Source: JAHFRG01 sp036522275
GTDB taxonomy: Bacteria > Pseudomonadota > Gammaproteobacteria > Burkholderiales > JAHFRG01
Direction: 5' to 3'
Length of the DNA stretch: 51,283 nt
NCBI GenBank assembly: GCA_036522275.1
Contig: DATDGC010000087.1
Coordinates: forward strand, 1-51,283
Below are positions 23,872 through 33,445 of this stretch, piece after piece (positions within the stretch are counted from its first letter, which is position 1; each line of letters starts with the position of its first letter). The notes under the pieces were generated by a model. The model saw only the letters and a list, made by a program, of their open reading frames with translations, was not told where the DNA came from and ran no database searches. The translations under genes and the position numbers were made by a program.

Positions 23872-24618
23872 ATGTCGGTTACCATGCGGCAGATGTTGGA
23901 AGCCGGGGTTCATTTTGGGCATCAAACCCGATACTGGAACCCGAAAATGGCCCCTTATATCTTCGGCCATCGCAACAAAATTCATATTATCAATCTGGAA
24001 AAATCCCTGGTGTTGTACCAAGAGGCGCTGAGATTTTTGCGCCAGCTGGCAGCCAACAAGGGAACGATATTGTTTGTCGGCACCAAGCGCCAGGCACGGG
24101 AAATCATAAAGGAAGAAGCATTGCGCTGCGGCGCGCCTTACGTAGATTACCGCTGGCTGGGCGGCATGCTGACCAATTTCAAGACCGTCAAACAGTCCGT
24201 TAAGCGCCTTAAAGACATGGAAAGCATGGTGCAGGATGGCTCTCTCGACAAGTTGCCCAAGAAAGAGGCGCTCGGCTACCAGCGTGAAATGGTGAAACTC
24301 GAGCGCAGCCTCGGCGGCATCAAGGACATGAACGGCCTTCCGGATGCGCTGTTCGTGATTGACATCGGCTATCAAAAAGGCGCGGTGGCTGAAGCCAACA
24401 AGCTCGGCATCCCGGTGGTTGGCATAGTGGATACCAACCACAACCCGGAAAGCGTGGCTTACGTGATTCCTGGCAACGATGATTCGAGTCGTGCCATCCG
24501 TCTCTATGCGCGCGGTGCGGCTGACGCCATTCTGGAAGGGCGCAGCCAGATTATCCGTGAAATCGTCAGCGACGAATTCGTCGAGCTCGAGTCCGCAGAA
24601 GATCGGTCCCCCCAATAA
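23872..24618 (+). CDS. rpsB: 30S ribosomal protein S2
   Basis: S2 binds late on the small subunit, near S1, and is needed for translation initiation. The 248-aa protein begins 'MSVTMRQMLEAGVHFGHQTR' as expected, with 'NPKMAPYIFGHRNKIHIINL' next and 'GIVDTNHNPESVAYVIPGNDD' toward the end. A strong AGGAGA ribosome site precedes the ATG. It is first gene of a long unit that starts with rpsB-tsf; a structured leader precedes it and a terminator-like hairpin follows it. Confidence 0.98.
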   Translation: MSVTMRQMLEAGVHFGHQTRYWNPKMAPYIFGHRNKIHIINLEKSLVLYQEALRFLRQLAANKGTILFVGTKRQAREIIKEEALRCGAPYVDYRWLGGMLTNFKTVKQSVKRLKDMESMVQDGSLDKLPKKEALGYQREMVKLERSLGGIKDMNGLPDALFVIDIGYQKGAVAEANKLGIPVVGIVDTNHNPESVAYVIPGNDDSSRAIRLYARGAADAILEGRSQIIREIVSDEFVELESAEDRSPQ

Positions 24619-24630
24619 GCAAAAAACAAA

Positions 24631-24653
24631 AAGGGGCGACGGCCCCTTTTTTT
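24631..24653 (+). terminator. Intrinsic terminator/attenuator between rpsB and tsf
   Basis: GGGGC (24633-24637), loop GACG, GCCCC (24642-24646) and seven T (24647-24653), with an A-run before the stem so that the helix can extend to ten pairs. Its place between rpsB and tsf suggests partial termination that sets the S2 to EF-Ts ratio. In E. coli, rpsB-only and rpsB-tsf transcripts are both known. Confidence 0.75.
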
Positions 24654-24676
24654 AAATGTACGTTTGGGAGTAAAGC

Positions 24677-25558
24677 ATGGCGCAAATCACCGCAAGCATG
24701 GTGAAAGAATTACGCGAGATAACCGGCCTGGGCATGATGGAGTGCAAAAAAGCGCTGACTGAAACCAACGGTGATATTAAAGCCGCGGAAGATTTGCTGC
24801 GCATCAAGAGCGGGGCGAAAGCAAGCAAGGTAGCCGGGCGTATTGCGGCAGAAGGCGCAGTGGGAGCCTATGTGAGCCCCAGCGGCAAAACTGCTGCTCT
24901 GGTTGAAGTAAACTGCGAGACCGATTTCGTCGCCAAGGACGTCCATTTTGCGGATTTTGTCAAAACCCTGGTGCAACGCGTTGTGCAAACCAATCCGGCA
25001 AATAATGAGGCGCTTGCGGACACCAAACTCGAGTCAGGAGAAACGGTAGAGAGCGCACGCAAGGCGCTGGTGATGAAGCTCGGTGAAAACATCAACGTGC
25101 GCCGCTTCGCCCGTGTCCAGACCACCGGGCATGTGGTCTGCTACTTGCATGGGAACAAGATCGGTGTGCTGGTGGATTACCAGGGCGGGGATGAGGCTCT
25201 AGGCAAGGACTTGGCGATGCATATTGCCGCGAGCAAGCCGCTTTGCGTATCCAAACAGCAAGTGCCGGTCGAGTTCATCGCCAATGAACGTGAAATCTAT
25301 AAAGCCCAGGCAGCCGAGTCAGGAAAACCCGCAAACATCGTGGAGAAAATGGTGGAAGGCAAGATTGCCAAATATCTCGCCGAAGTCACTTTGCTCGGCC
25401 AGCCTTTTGTCAAAGTCCCTGAGCAAACCGTGGAGAAACTGCTCTCGGCGAAGGGCGCCAAAGTGAATGCATTTTATCTCTTTGTGGTAGGCGAGGGCAT
25501 TAAAAAGAAAAGCACCGATTTCGTCGCCGAAGTGATGGCGCAGCTCGGGCGGGCGTAG
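24677..25558 (+). CDS. tsf: Translation elongation factor Ts
   Basis: EF-Ts recharges EF-Tu by exchanging GDP for GTP. The 293-aa protein has the N-terminal UBA-like domain ('LREITGLGMMECKKALTETNGD'), the 'NCETDFVAKD' motif near residues 79-88 that contacts EF-Tu, and the two core subdomains. A GGGAG ribosome site precedes the ATG. It follows rpsB after a hairpin and is two bases from pyrH. Confidence 0.97.
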   Translation: MAQITASMVKELREITGLGMMECKKALTETNGDIKAAEDLLRIKSGAKASKVAGRIAAEGAVGAYVSPSGKTAALVEVNCETDFVAKDVHFADFVKTLVQRVVQTNPANNEALADTKLESGETVESARKALVMKLGENINVRRFARVQTTGHVVCYLHGNKIGVLVDYQGGDEALGKDLAMHIAASKPLCVSKQQVPVEFIANEREIYKAQAAESGKPANIVEKMVEGKIAKYLAEVTLLGQPFVKVPEQTVEKLLSAKGAKVNAFYLFVVGEGIKKKSTDFVAEVMAQLGRA

Positions 25559-25560
25559 CT

Positions 25561-26277
25561 ATGGCCGCCCCGGCATACAAGCGCATCCTGCTGAAACTCA
25601 GCGGGGAGGCGTTAATGGGGGATGACAGCTACGGCATCAACCGCACCACCCTCGAGCGCATCGTCTCGGAGATTAGCGAGGTGGTGAAACTTCGGGTGCA
25701 GATCGCGATTGTGATCGGCGGAGGAAACATCTTTCGCGGTGTGGCGCTGGGCGCATCCGGGATAGACCGCGCCACCGCAGATTACATGGGCATGCTCGCC
25801 ACCATCATTAATGCGCTGGCGTTGCAGGATGTAATGCGCCAAGCGGGACTCAACAGCCGCGTGCAATCGGCGCTCAACATCGAGCAGGTGGTCGAACCTT
25901 ATATCCGTGGCAAGGCGATACGCTATCTGGAAGAGGGAAAAGTGATGATATTCGCCGCTGGAACCGGTAACCCGTTTTTTACCACCGATACTGCTGCTGC
26001 GCTGCGAGGCATGGAAATGAACGTGGAAATCGTTCTGAAAGCGACCAAGGTGGACGGCGTTTACACCGAGGATCCGAAAACGCATTCCGATGCCATGCGC
26101 TACAAAAAGCTCTCTTTTGACGAAGCCATCATCAAAAATCTGAAAGTAATGGATGCCACAGCGCTCACTCTGTGCCGCGATCAGAAACTGCCCGTGAATG
26201 TATTCAGCATTTTAAAACCCCATGCGTTAAAGCGCGTGGTGCAGGGCGAAGACGAAGGGACACTGGTGCACTGTTGA
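25561..26277 (+). CDS. pyrH: UMP kinase PyrH
   Basis: PyrH phosphorylates UMP to UDP in pyrimidine nucleotide synthesis. The 238-aa bacterial-type (amino-acid kinase fold) protein shows 'ILLKLSGEALMGD' at the start, 'IVIGGGNIFRG' for nucleotide binding, 'FAAGTGNPFFTTDTAAALR' for UMP binding and 'LKATKVDGVYTEDP'. It begins two bases after tsf and is followed by frr, the standard order. Confidence 0.97.
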   Translation: MAAPAYKRILLKLSGEALMGDDSYGINRTTLERIVSEISEVVKLRVQIAIVIGGGNIFRGVALGASGIDRATADYMGMLATIINALALQDVMRQAGLNSRVQSALNIEQVVEPYIRGKAIRYLEEGKVMIFAAGTGNPFFTTDTAAALRGMEMNVEIVLKATKVDGVYTEDPKTHSDAMRYKKLSFDEAIIKNLKVMDATALTLCRDQKLPVNVFSILKPHALKRVVQGEDEGTLVHC

Positions 26278-26320
26278 TCATTAAGCTGGGCTATAATCCC
26301 CGCAACGACAAGGAAACCGT

Positions 26321-26878
26321 ATGACCGCAGAAGTGAAGAAATCCGCAGAGCAGAAAATGCACAAGACCATGGAGACGCTCAAAACCGATCTCAGCAAGGT
26401 GCGGACCGGACGCGCGCATACCGGCATCCTCGACCATGTACTGGTGGATTATTACGGCACGCAGATGCCGGTCAACCAGGTGGCCAACGTGACCTTGCTC
26501 GATGCCCGCACCATCAGCGTCCACCCTTGGGAAAAAAAGATGGTGAGCGTCATTGAAAAAGCGATCCGCGAATCCGATCTTGGCCTCAATCCCGCGACGG
26601 CTGGAGAGGTGATACGCGTACCGATGCCGCCGCTTACCGAGGAACGCCGCAAAGACCTGATAAAAGTGGTGAAACACGAAGCGGAGAACGCGCGGGTAGC
26701 GGTGCGTAATATCCGACGCGATGCCAACAATGCGCTGAAGGAGCTCCTCAAGCAAAAAACCATTTCCGAAGACCAGGAGCGGCGCGCGCAAGACGAGATA
26801 CAAAAACTCACCGATCGTTTCATTTCCGAAATCGATAAAGCACTGCAAAGCAAAGAAGCCGAACTGATAGCGGTGTAA
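26321..26878 (+). CDS. frr: Ribosome recycling factor
   Basis: With EF-G, this factor splits ribosomes after termination. The 185-aa length is exact for the family. The sequence shows 'LSKVRTGRAHTGILDHVLVD', 'TISVHPWEKKMVSVIEKAI', and the C-terminal helix 'QDEIQKLTDRFISEIDKAL'. A TATAAT at 26292-26297 in the 43-base gap after pyrH could be part of an internal promoter, but no -35 at normal spacing is seen. AAGGA lies upstream of the ATG. Confidence 0.97.
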   Translation: MTAEVKKSAEQKMHKTMETLKTDLSKVRTGRAHTGILDHVLVDYYGTQMPVNQVANVTLLDARTISVHPWEKKMVSVIEKAIRESDLGLNPATAGEVIRVPMPPLTEERRKDLIKVVKHEAENARVAVRNIRRDANNALKELLKQKTISEDQERRAQDEIQKLTDRFISEIDKALQSKEAELIAV

Positions 26879-26882
26879 GCCA

Positions 26883-27704
26883 GTGAACTTATTTTCCAAC
26901 TCAACCAAGGAAATTCCGCAAACCGGGAAAATTCCGCGCCATATTGCCATCATCATGGACGGCAATGGCAGGTGGGCCAAGCAGCGTTTCCTGCCCCGTG
27001 TGGCCGGGCACAAGCGCGGAGTTGAAGCGGTGAGAGAAGTCATCAAGGCCTGTGCCGAACGGGGCGTGGAGTTCCTCACACTGTTTGCCTTCAGCAGCGA
27101 AAACTGGCGCCGCCCTCAGGAAGAAATCTCGGTGCTGATGCAATTGTTCGTGCTGGCGCTGGAACAGGAAATCGCTAGGCTGCATGAAAACAACATCCGC
27201 TTCAAAGTGGTGGGCGACATCAACCGTTTTGAGCCGCGGCTTACCAAACTGATCGGCGAAGCGGAAACGCTTACCGCCAACAATACCAAGCTCACGCTGA
27301 CCGTAGCCGCGAACTATGGAGGACGCTGGGATATCATGCAGGCGGTGCAGCGCATGCTCCTGGACCGTCCAGAACTTGCGAAGGGCTTCAACGAAGACGA
27401 TCTTGCGCCCTACCTAGCGATGCATTACGCACCCGAGCCGGATCTTTTTATCCGAACCGGCGGCGAACAACGCATCAGCAATTTCCTGCTGTGGCAGATG
27501 GCTTATACCGAAATGTATTTTACCGGGACGCTGTGGCCTGATTTCAATTCGCAATCCCTGAATCTCGCCATATTGTCCTACCAGCAACGCGAACGACGCT
27601 TTGGCCGCACCAGCGAGCAACTCGAAGAGGCACGGTCACCGGCAGCAAAAGCTGATGCGGTGACTTTGGCCAAATCGTTGCGGCGCGCCAAGCAGAATGC
27701 TTAA
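26883..27704 (+). CDS. uppS: Undecaprenyl diphosphate synthase UppS
   Basis: This cis-prenyltransferase extends farnesyl diphosphate with eight isopentenyl units to make undecaprenyl diphosphate, the lipid carrier for peptidoglycan and O-antigen. The 273-aa protein shows the catalytic 'MDGNGRWAK' with D26, 'TLFAFSSENWRRP' and the C-terminal 'RTGGEQRISNFLLWQ'. The start is GTG at 26883, four bases after frr. The 3' end overlaps cdsA by eight bases. Confidence 0.96.
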   Translation: MNLFSNSTKEIPQTGKIPRHIAIIMDGNGRWAKQRFLPRVAGHKRGVEAVREVIKACAERGVEFLTLFAFSSENWRRPQEEISVLMQLFVLALEQEIARLHENNIRFKVVGDINRFEPRLTKLIGEAETLTANNTKLTLTVAANYGGRWDIMQAVQRMLLDRPELAKGFNEDDLAPYLAMHYAPEPDLFIRTGGEQRISNFLLWQMAYTEMYFTGTLWPDFNSQSLNLAILSYQQRERRFGRTSEQLEEARSPAAKADAVTLAKSLRRAKQNA

Positions 27705-28527
27705 GACTCGCGTCATCACCGTACTGCTGCTGCTGCCACTATTTCTAGCCGCGTTGTTTTATTTGCCGGTCCAAGGATGGGTGCTGCTAATTTTGCTGGT
27801 AACTGCGTTTGCGGCGTGGGAGTGGGCGCGGCTTGCGCAGATGCGAGAGTCGGCAGAGTGGCTGTTCGTGATTGCGGTTGTCGCCTCTTGCTTGGTTTTG
27901 GTTCCCACGCTAAAGCTTTTTGATAGACTGCCCGCCGGCAACTTGAGCCTTGCCATTTATGCCGTGGCTCTGGTGTTTTGGCTGCTGGCCGCGCCACTAT
28001 GGCTTACCTTTAAATGGCGCTCAAATAAAATAGGGCTCGCGTTAAGCGGCTTATTGGTGCTGGTCACCGCCTGGCTTGCGCTGGTTCAATTGCGGGAAAT
28101 CGCGGCATTGTTAGTCCTATGGTTGCTTTCCGTAGTTTGGGTGGCGGATACCGCGGCATATTTTTGCGGCAAAAAATTCGGCAAGCGCAAGCTTGCTCCC
28201 AAAATCAGTCCTGGCAAAACCCTGGAAGGCGTGTACGGCGCTTTTTTTGCAGTCAGTGTGTACGCTATTGCCATTATCGCGGTTAGCGGCAATCATAGTG
28301 TTAGCGCATTCGGCAAGGTGGTCCCTGCTTATCTATTACTTGCTGCGCACTGGTTGATTACGGGCTTGAGCATCGTGGGAGATCTGTTTGAATCGCTGCT
28401 CAAGCGGCAGGCCGGAGTAAAAGACAGCGGTACGGCTTTGCCAGGGCATGGCGGGGTACTGGACCGCATAGATGGCTTGATTTCAAGCTTGCCTGTGATG
28501 GCGTTTTTTATTTTTTACGGCGCTTAA
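27697..28527 (+). CDS. cdsA: Phosphatidate cytidylyltransferase CdsA
   Basis: CdsA makes CDP-diacylglycerol from phosphatidic acid and CTP in the inner membrane, the branch point to all phospholipids. The 276-aa protein has about eight membrane segments and the C-terminal signature around 'VGDLFESLLKRQAGVKDSG' followed by 'LPGHGGVLDRIDGL'. It overlaps the end of uppS, consistent with coupled translation. Confidence 0.95.
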   Translation: MLKTRVITVLLLLPLFLAALFYLPVQGWVLLILLVTAFAAWEWARLAQMRESAEWLFVIAVVASCLVLVPTLKLFDRLPAGNLSLAIYAVALVFWLLAAPLWLTFKWRSNKIGLALSGLLVLVTAWLALVQLREIAALLVLWLLSVVWVADTAAYFCGKKFGKRKLAPKISPGKTLEGVYGAFFAVSVYAIAIIAVSGNHSVSAFGKVVPAYLLLAAHWLITGLSIVGDLFESLLKRQAGVKDSGTALPGHGGVLDRIDGLISSLPVMAFFIFYGA

Positions 28528-28536
28528 AAACGCAGT

Positions 28537-29742
28537 ATGCAAAACATCACCATACTCGGCTCCACCGGCAGCATCGGCGTCAATACACTGGATGTGATTG
28601 CGCACCATCCCGACCGTTTCAAGGTTGTGGCGCTTTCTGCCGGAGCCAAAGTCGTGCGGTTATTCGAGCAGTGCCGGCGCTTTGCTCCTGACTACGCGGT
28701 GCTGCGCGATGAGAGCGGCGCCGAGCAACTTCGGCTCCTGCTGAAAAAAGCGGGCCTTGTCACAAAGGTGTTGCAAGGTGTGGAGGCGCTGGAAAAAATA
28801 GCAACGTTACCCGAAGTCGACGGTGTCATGGCGGCAATCGTTGGCGCCGCCGGCTTGCGCCCAACGCTTGCGGCGGCCAAAGCCGGCAAACGCGTGATGT
28901 TGGCAAACAAGGAAGCGCTGGTGATGTCGGGGAGCCTTTTCATGGAAGCGGTACGGCAAAACCATGCCACGCTGCTGCCGGTGGATAGTGAACACAATGC
29001 CATTTTCCAGGCCTTGCCGCGCAATTTCAGCGGCGATCTCGCGGCAGTTGGGGTAAAACGTATTCTGCTCACCGCATCGGGGGGGCCTTTCTGCTCCACC
29101 CCGCTCAGTGAGCTTGAACATATTACGCCGGACCAAGCCTGCGCACACCCCAATTGGGTTATGGGGCGCAAAATTTCCGTGGATTCGGCAACCATGATGA
29201 ACAAGGGCCTGGAAGTCATTGAGGCACGCTGGCTGTTTAATGCACGCGAGGACCAGATTCAGGTCGTGATTCATCCGCAGAGCGTGATTCACTCCTTGGT
29301 CGAGTACGTGGATGGTTCGGTGATAGCGCAACTTGGCAATCCGGATATGCGCACCCCGATTGCGTATGCACTGGCTTACCCTGAGCGGGTTGAGGCTGGA
29401 GTCGAGTCATTGGACTTGTTTAAAATCGGCACGCTCAATTTCCAGACACCGGACTTAAAGCGCTTTCCCTGCCTGCGCCTTGCTTACCAGGCCTTGCGGC
29501 GCGGTGAGGCGGCACCCGCCATACTCAATGCGGCAAACGAAGTCGCAGTAGCTAATTTCCTCGCTGAACGCATGCCTTACATACATATTCCTTTACTGAT
29601 TGAGGCGGTGCTGGAAAAAGTGAGTGTGAAATCCATCACCCGCCTTGAGGACGTGCTGGAAGCGGACCGCCTGGCACGTAGCGCTGCTGAAGAGTGGCTC
29701 GCCGCCTCGCACGCCAAGCTTGCTGCCAAAGCCATCCGATGA
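28537..29742 (+). CDS. dxr: 1-deoxy-D-xylulose 5-phosphate reductoisomerase Dxr
   Basis: Dxr converts deoxyxylulose phosphate to methylerythritol phosphate with NADPH, the first committed step of the MEP isoprenoid pathway, which feeds the UppS reaction. The 401-aa protein has the NADPH site 'ILGSTGSIGVNTLDV' (6-20), 'LANKEALVMSGSLF', the metal site 'VDSEHNAIFQ' with D150 and E152, and 'MMNKGLEVIEARWLF'. The gene follows cdsA by nine bases. Confidence 0.97.
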   Translation: MQNITILGSTGSIGVNTLDVIAHHPDRFKVVALSAGAKVVRLFEQCRRFAPDYAVLRDESGAEQLRLLLKKAGLVTKVLQGVEALEKIATLPEVDGVMAAIVGAAGLRPTLAAAKAGKRVMLANKEALVMSGSLFMEAVRQNHATLLPVDSEHNAIFQALPRNFSGDLAAVGVKRILLTASGGPFCSTPLSELEHITPDQACAHPNWVMGRKISVDSATMMNKGLEVIEARWLFNAREDQIQVVIHPQSVIHSLVEYVDGSVIAQLGNPDMRTPIAYALAYPERVEAGVESLDLFKIGTLNFQTPDLKRFPCLRLAYQALRRGEAAPAILNAANEVAVANFLAERMPYIHIPLLIEAVLEKVSVKSITRLEDVLEADRLARSAAEEWLAASHAKLAAKAIR

Positions 29743-29786
29743 ACCCGTTTATGCGCATCTTATAAGCTTTAACATTAGCTTAGACC

Positions 29787-31151
29787 ATGAAGCTGCTCTT
29801 TACTTTGGCCGCATTTGCCCTTGCTCTCTGTTTGCTCATCGTATTTCACGAATTGGGGCATTACTGGCTGGCGCGCTTGTGCGGGGTGAAAGTGCTGCGC
29901 TTCTCGATTGGCTTTGGCAAGCCGTTATGGAAGCGACGTTTTAGCAAGGACGGCACGGAATGGGTGCTGGCGGCATTTCCGTTTGGCGGCTACGTAAAAA
30001 TGGTTGACGAGCACGAGGGCGAGGTAGCACCACAAGATATCCCTCGTGCGTTTAACCGGCAATCAGTTTACCGGCGCTTTGCCATCGTACTGGCAGGACC
30101 GCTGGCAAATTTTCTGCTGGCGATACTATTGTATTGGGCCTTGTTCGTGCATGGCGTGCCGGGTGTAAAGCCGGTCATTGGCCCGGTGCCCGCCGCGACT
30201 CCGGCCGCATCTGCCGGGTTTAAAGCGGAAGAGACCATCGTCAAAATCAACGGCGAAGCCATGGCCACCTGGCAAGATGTGCGCTGGATACTGTTGCAAC
30301 AGGCAGTGCAAAAATCGGTAGTGAACATCGAAGTGAGCAACCCGCGCGGTGAAATTGCTTGGCACAAACTGGATTTGAGCGGGTTGACCGTTTCCGATCT
30401 CGATGGCGACTTCATGAACGTGGTCGGCTTAAGCCGCTACCAGCCTCAGGTGGAACCCGTCATCGGGCAGCTTGTCGCAGGCGGGCCGGGCGAGCGCGGC
30501 GGTCTCAAGCCAGATGACGAAATCGTTGCGATCAACAGTGAACGGGTGACACACTGGAACGATGTAGTGCAAAAAGTGCGAAGTCATCCCTCTCAAATTC
30601 TTGAGTTTGAAATTAGGCGCGGTAACCAGCGTCTGAATTTTACGCTTACACCTGATACGGTACAGGACAATGGCGAGAAAATAGGAAGAATTGGCGCCGC
30701 GCCAAAAATTGACCGTGCTGCGTTGCAACGGCTACTTACCGAGGTGCGCTACCCCTTCGGACTAGCCTTGTCGAAGGCGCTGGAAAAAACCTGGGAAACC
30801 TCGGTATTCAGCCTAAAAATGCTGGGCAAAATGCTGGTGGGGGAGATTTCCTGGAAAAACGTGAGCGGGCCCATCACCATCGCTGATTACGCTGGGCAGT
30901 CGGCGCAAATCGGCTGGGTGGCTTATCTGAGTTTCCTTGCGTTAATCAGTATCAGCCTCGGCGTGCTGAATTTGCTGCCGGTTCCGCTGCTGGATGGCGG
31001 ACACTTGATGTATTACCTTGTGGAAATCATCAAGGGAAAACCGGTTTCGGAAAAAGCCCTGCAAATTGGCCAGCACGTCGGAATTGCCTTGTTGTGCATT
31101 CTAATGGCTTTTGCTATTTACAATGACATTAATCGCCTGATTACTGGGTGA
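29787..31151 (+). CDS. rseP: Site-2 intramembrane metalloprotease RseP
   Basis: RseP cuts anti-sigma factor RseA inside the membrane after a first outside cut, releasing sigma-E. The 454-aa protein has the zinc site HELGH at residues 21-25 in the first membrane helix, two periplasmic PDZ domains (about 110-300; 'AGFKAEETIVKINGEAM' and 'GGLKPDDEIVAINSERV'), and the third zinc ligand D403 in 'NLLPVPLLDGGHLMYY'. Its substrate RseA is encoded 14 kb away at 45412. No ribosome site is visible; a small inverted repeat TAAGCT/AGCTTA (29763-29782) lies just before the ATG. Confidence 0.95.
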   Translation: MKLLFTLAAFALALCLLIVFHELGHYWLARLCGVKVLRFSIGFGKPLWKRRFSKDGTEWVLAAFPFGGYVKMVDEHEGEVAPQDIPRAFNRQSVYRRFAIVLAGPLANFLLAILLYWALFVHGVPGVKPVIGPVPAATPAASAGFKAEETIVKINGEAMATWQDVRWILLQQAVQKSVVNIEVSNPRGEIAWHKLDLSGLTVSDLDGDFMNVVGLSRYQPQVEPVIGQLVAGGPGERGGLKPDDEIVAINSERVTHWNDVVQKVRSHPSQILEFEIRRGNQRLNFTLTPDTVQDNGEKIGRIGAAPKIDRAALQRLLTEVRYPFGLALSKALEKTWETSVFSLKMLGKMLVGEISWKNVSGPITIADYAGQSAQIGWVAYLSFLALISISLGVLNLLPVPLLDGGHLMYYLVEIIKGKPVSEKALQIGQHVGIALLCILMAFAIYNDINRLITG

Positions 31152-31157
31152 AACCTA

Positions 31158-33425
31158 ATGAAAATAATATACCTGGTGGCGCTGTTGCTGTGCCTCTGCA
31201 CCGCAACAGTTTGGGCTATAGAGCCGTTTGTTATCAAGGACATCAAGGTGGAAGGCATACAGCGCACCGAAGCCGGTACGGTCTTTAGCTACCTGCCGGT
31301 AAAGGTGGGCGACATCATGAACGATGAAAAAGCCGCCGCCGCCATCAAGTCATTGTACGCGACCGGCTTTTTCAAGGATGTACGGCTGGAAGTGGAAAAC
31401 GATGTGCTGATCATCATGGTGGAAGAACGCCCTGCTATCGCCCAGATTAACATCGTCGGTGCCGTGGATATCAGCAGTGACGACCTGAAAAAAGCCTTGA
31501 AGCAGGTCGGCCTAGCTGAATCGCGGATTTTTGACAAGGCAGTGCTGGACAAGGCCGAGCAGGAACTGAAGCGCCAGTACATCAGCCGCGGCAGATATGC
31601 TGCGACCGTCACCACCACGGTAACTCCCTTGGAGCGCAACCGCGTGGCGATTACCTTCAGCATTTCAGAGGGGGAGGTCGCCAAGATCAGGCAAATCAAT
31701 ATTGTCGGCAACCGCGCGTTCAAGGAAAAGGAACTGCTGGATTTGTTCACACTGACCACCCCCGGCTGGTTTACTTTTTTTACCAAGAACGATCAATATT
31801 CCAAGCAAAAACTTTCTGCCGACCTTGAAACCCTGCGCTCGTTCTATCTCAACCGCGGTTATCTCGAATTCAACATCGATTCCACCCAGGTGTCGATTAC
31901 CCCGAGCAAAACCGATATATACATCACCATCACAATTACCGAAGGCCCTAGATACACAGTGTCTGATATCAAGCTCGCAGGGGAGCTGCTGCTACCGGAA
32001 GTTGAACTGCGCAAACTCATTAAAATCAGACCGGGTGAAGTGTTCTCACGAGAAAAACTTACCGAATCTACCAAGTTGATTAGCGACAGGCTGGGCAATG
32101 AAGGCTACGCTTTTGCCAACGTCAACGCGGTGCCTGACCTCAACAAGGAAAAACGCCAGGTCGCCTTTACTTTTTTTATTGACCCCGGGCGCAGGGTTTA
32201 TGTGCGCCGCATCAATATTACCGGCAACACCCGTACCCGTGATGAAGTGATACGCCGCGAGCTCAGGCAGCTTGAAGCAGGCTGGTATGACGCAGAGTTG
32301 ATCAACCGCTCTAAACAGCGTATTGACAAGCTGGGTTATTTTTCCGATGTCAATGTGGAAACGCCGGCGGTGCCAGGCACCACCGACCAAGTGGATGTAA
32401 ATTACAGCCTCACTGAGAAATCGACAGGCAGCATTATGCTAGGTGTGGGTTATTCCGACGCCGAAGGCATCATCCTTAACGCTTCAGTATCGCAAAACAA
32501 TATATTCGGTTCGGGCAAATTTGTTTCGGCGCAAATCAGCAGCGGCAAGGTAAACAAGGTGTATTCGCTGTCATATACTGATCCTTATTACACTATAGAC
32601 GGAGTGAGTCTAGGCTATGATATTTACAAGCGCAATGTTGATCCGCTATCGCTTTCCGTTGCCCCATTCCGGACTTCAACATTGGGCGGGGGACTTCGCT
32701 TCGGTCTGCCCGTAAGCGAGCACGACACCATCAGTTACGGCCTGAGTTACGAGGACACGTCGACCGAAGTTTTCCCAACCAGTCCACAACAATATATTGA
32801 TTTCGTCAACGAATTTGGCAGCGTTACCAGCACCGTGCTGGGAAGCGTCGGCTTTGCGCACGACGGGCTTGACAGCAGGATTTACACCACGAGCGGCACG
32901 CTGCTCAAGCTTGGCGCTGAAATAAGCCTGCCCATAGGCGAATTGGAGTTCTATAAACTTTCCTATCAGCAGAAGTATTATTACCCCATCAGCAAGTTCT
33001 TTACGCTGTTGCTCGACGGGGAGGTTGGTATGGGCGGGGGTTACAGCGGCCAGTCGTTGCCGTTCTACAAGAACTTCTATGCAGGTGGCAGCAATTCAGT
33101 GCGCGGGTTTGATACCAACACCATCGGCCCTAAAGACTCCAACGGCAACTCGCTGGGCGGAACGCGTCGCATGGTGGGAAGTGTTGAAGTTCTGTTCCCC
33201 ATGCCCTTCCTTACTGAAATGAAAGCGCTGCGACTTGGCTACTTTGTGGATACGGGCACTGTGAACAACACCTTCAACTTTAGCACCCTGCGCGTTTCAA
33301 CCGGATTTGATGTTGCTTGGAGCTCGCCTTTCGGGCCGCTTAAAGTCAGCATTGCGAAGCCACTCCGGTCCCTTAGTGGTGATAGAATACAGCGTTTCCA
33401 GTTTACCTTTGGAACGGAGTTCTAG
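31158..33425 (+). CDS. bamA: Outer-membrane protein assembly factor BamA
   Basis: BamA is the central barrel of the machine that folds beta-barrel proteins into the outer membrane. The 755-aa protein has a signal peptide (MKIIYLVALLLCLCTATVWA, cut near 20), five POTRA domains (about 22-425; 'FVIKDIKVEGIQRTEAGTVF' opens the first), and a 16-strand barrel. The conserved barrel parts 'YAGGSNSVRGFDTNTIGP' and the final 'GDRIQRFQFTFGTEF', ending in Phe, are visible. It sits between rseP and skp, as is normal. Confidence 0.97.
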   Translation: MKIIYLVALLLCLCTATVWAIEPFVIKDIKVEGIQRTEAGTVFSYLPVKVGDIMNDEKAAAAIKSLYATGFFKDVRLEVENDVLIIMVEERPAIAQINIVGAVDISSDDLKKALKQVGLAESRIFDKAVLDKAEQELKRQYISRGRYAATVTTTVTPLERNRVAITFSISEGEVAKIRQINIVGNRAFKEKELLDLFTLTTPGWFTFFTKNDQYSKQKLSADLETLRSFYLNRGYLEFNIDSTQVSITPSKTDIYITITITEGPRYTVSDIKLAGELLLPEVELRKLIKIRPGEVFSREKLTESTKLISDRLGNEGYAFANVNAVPDLNKEKRQVAFTFFIDPGRRVYVRRINITGNTRTRDEVIRRELRQLEAGWYDAELINRSKQRIDKLGYFSDVNVETPAVPGTTDQVDVNYSLTEKSTGSIMLGVGYSDAEGIILNASVSQNNIFGSGKFVSAQISSGKVNKVYSLSYTDPYYTIDGVSLGYDIYKRNVDPLSLSVAPFRTSTLGGGLRFGLPVSEHDTISYGLSYEDTSTEVFPTSPQQYIDFVNEFGSVTSTVLGSVGFAHDGLDSRIYTTSGTLLKLGAEISLPIGELEFYKLSYQQKYYYPISKFFTLLLDGEVGMGGGYSGQSLPFYKNFYAGGSNSVRGFDTNTIGPKDSNGNSLGGTRRMVGSVEVLFPMPFLTEMKALRLGYFVDTGTVNNTFNFSTLRVSTGFDVAWSSPFGPLKVSIAKPLRSLSGDRIQRFQFTFGTEF

Positions 33426-33445
33426 GCTCAACAGTAAGGAGATTT

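Noticed and set aside
30750..30782. CCTTCGGACTAGCCTTGTCG-like string inside rseP resembling the repeat at 2331
   Set aside because: It encodes a normal part of RseP and shares only a short core with the repeat, so it is likely chance.
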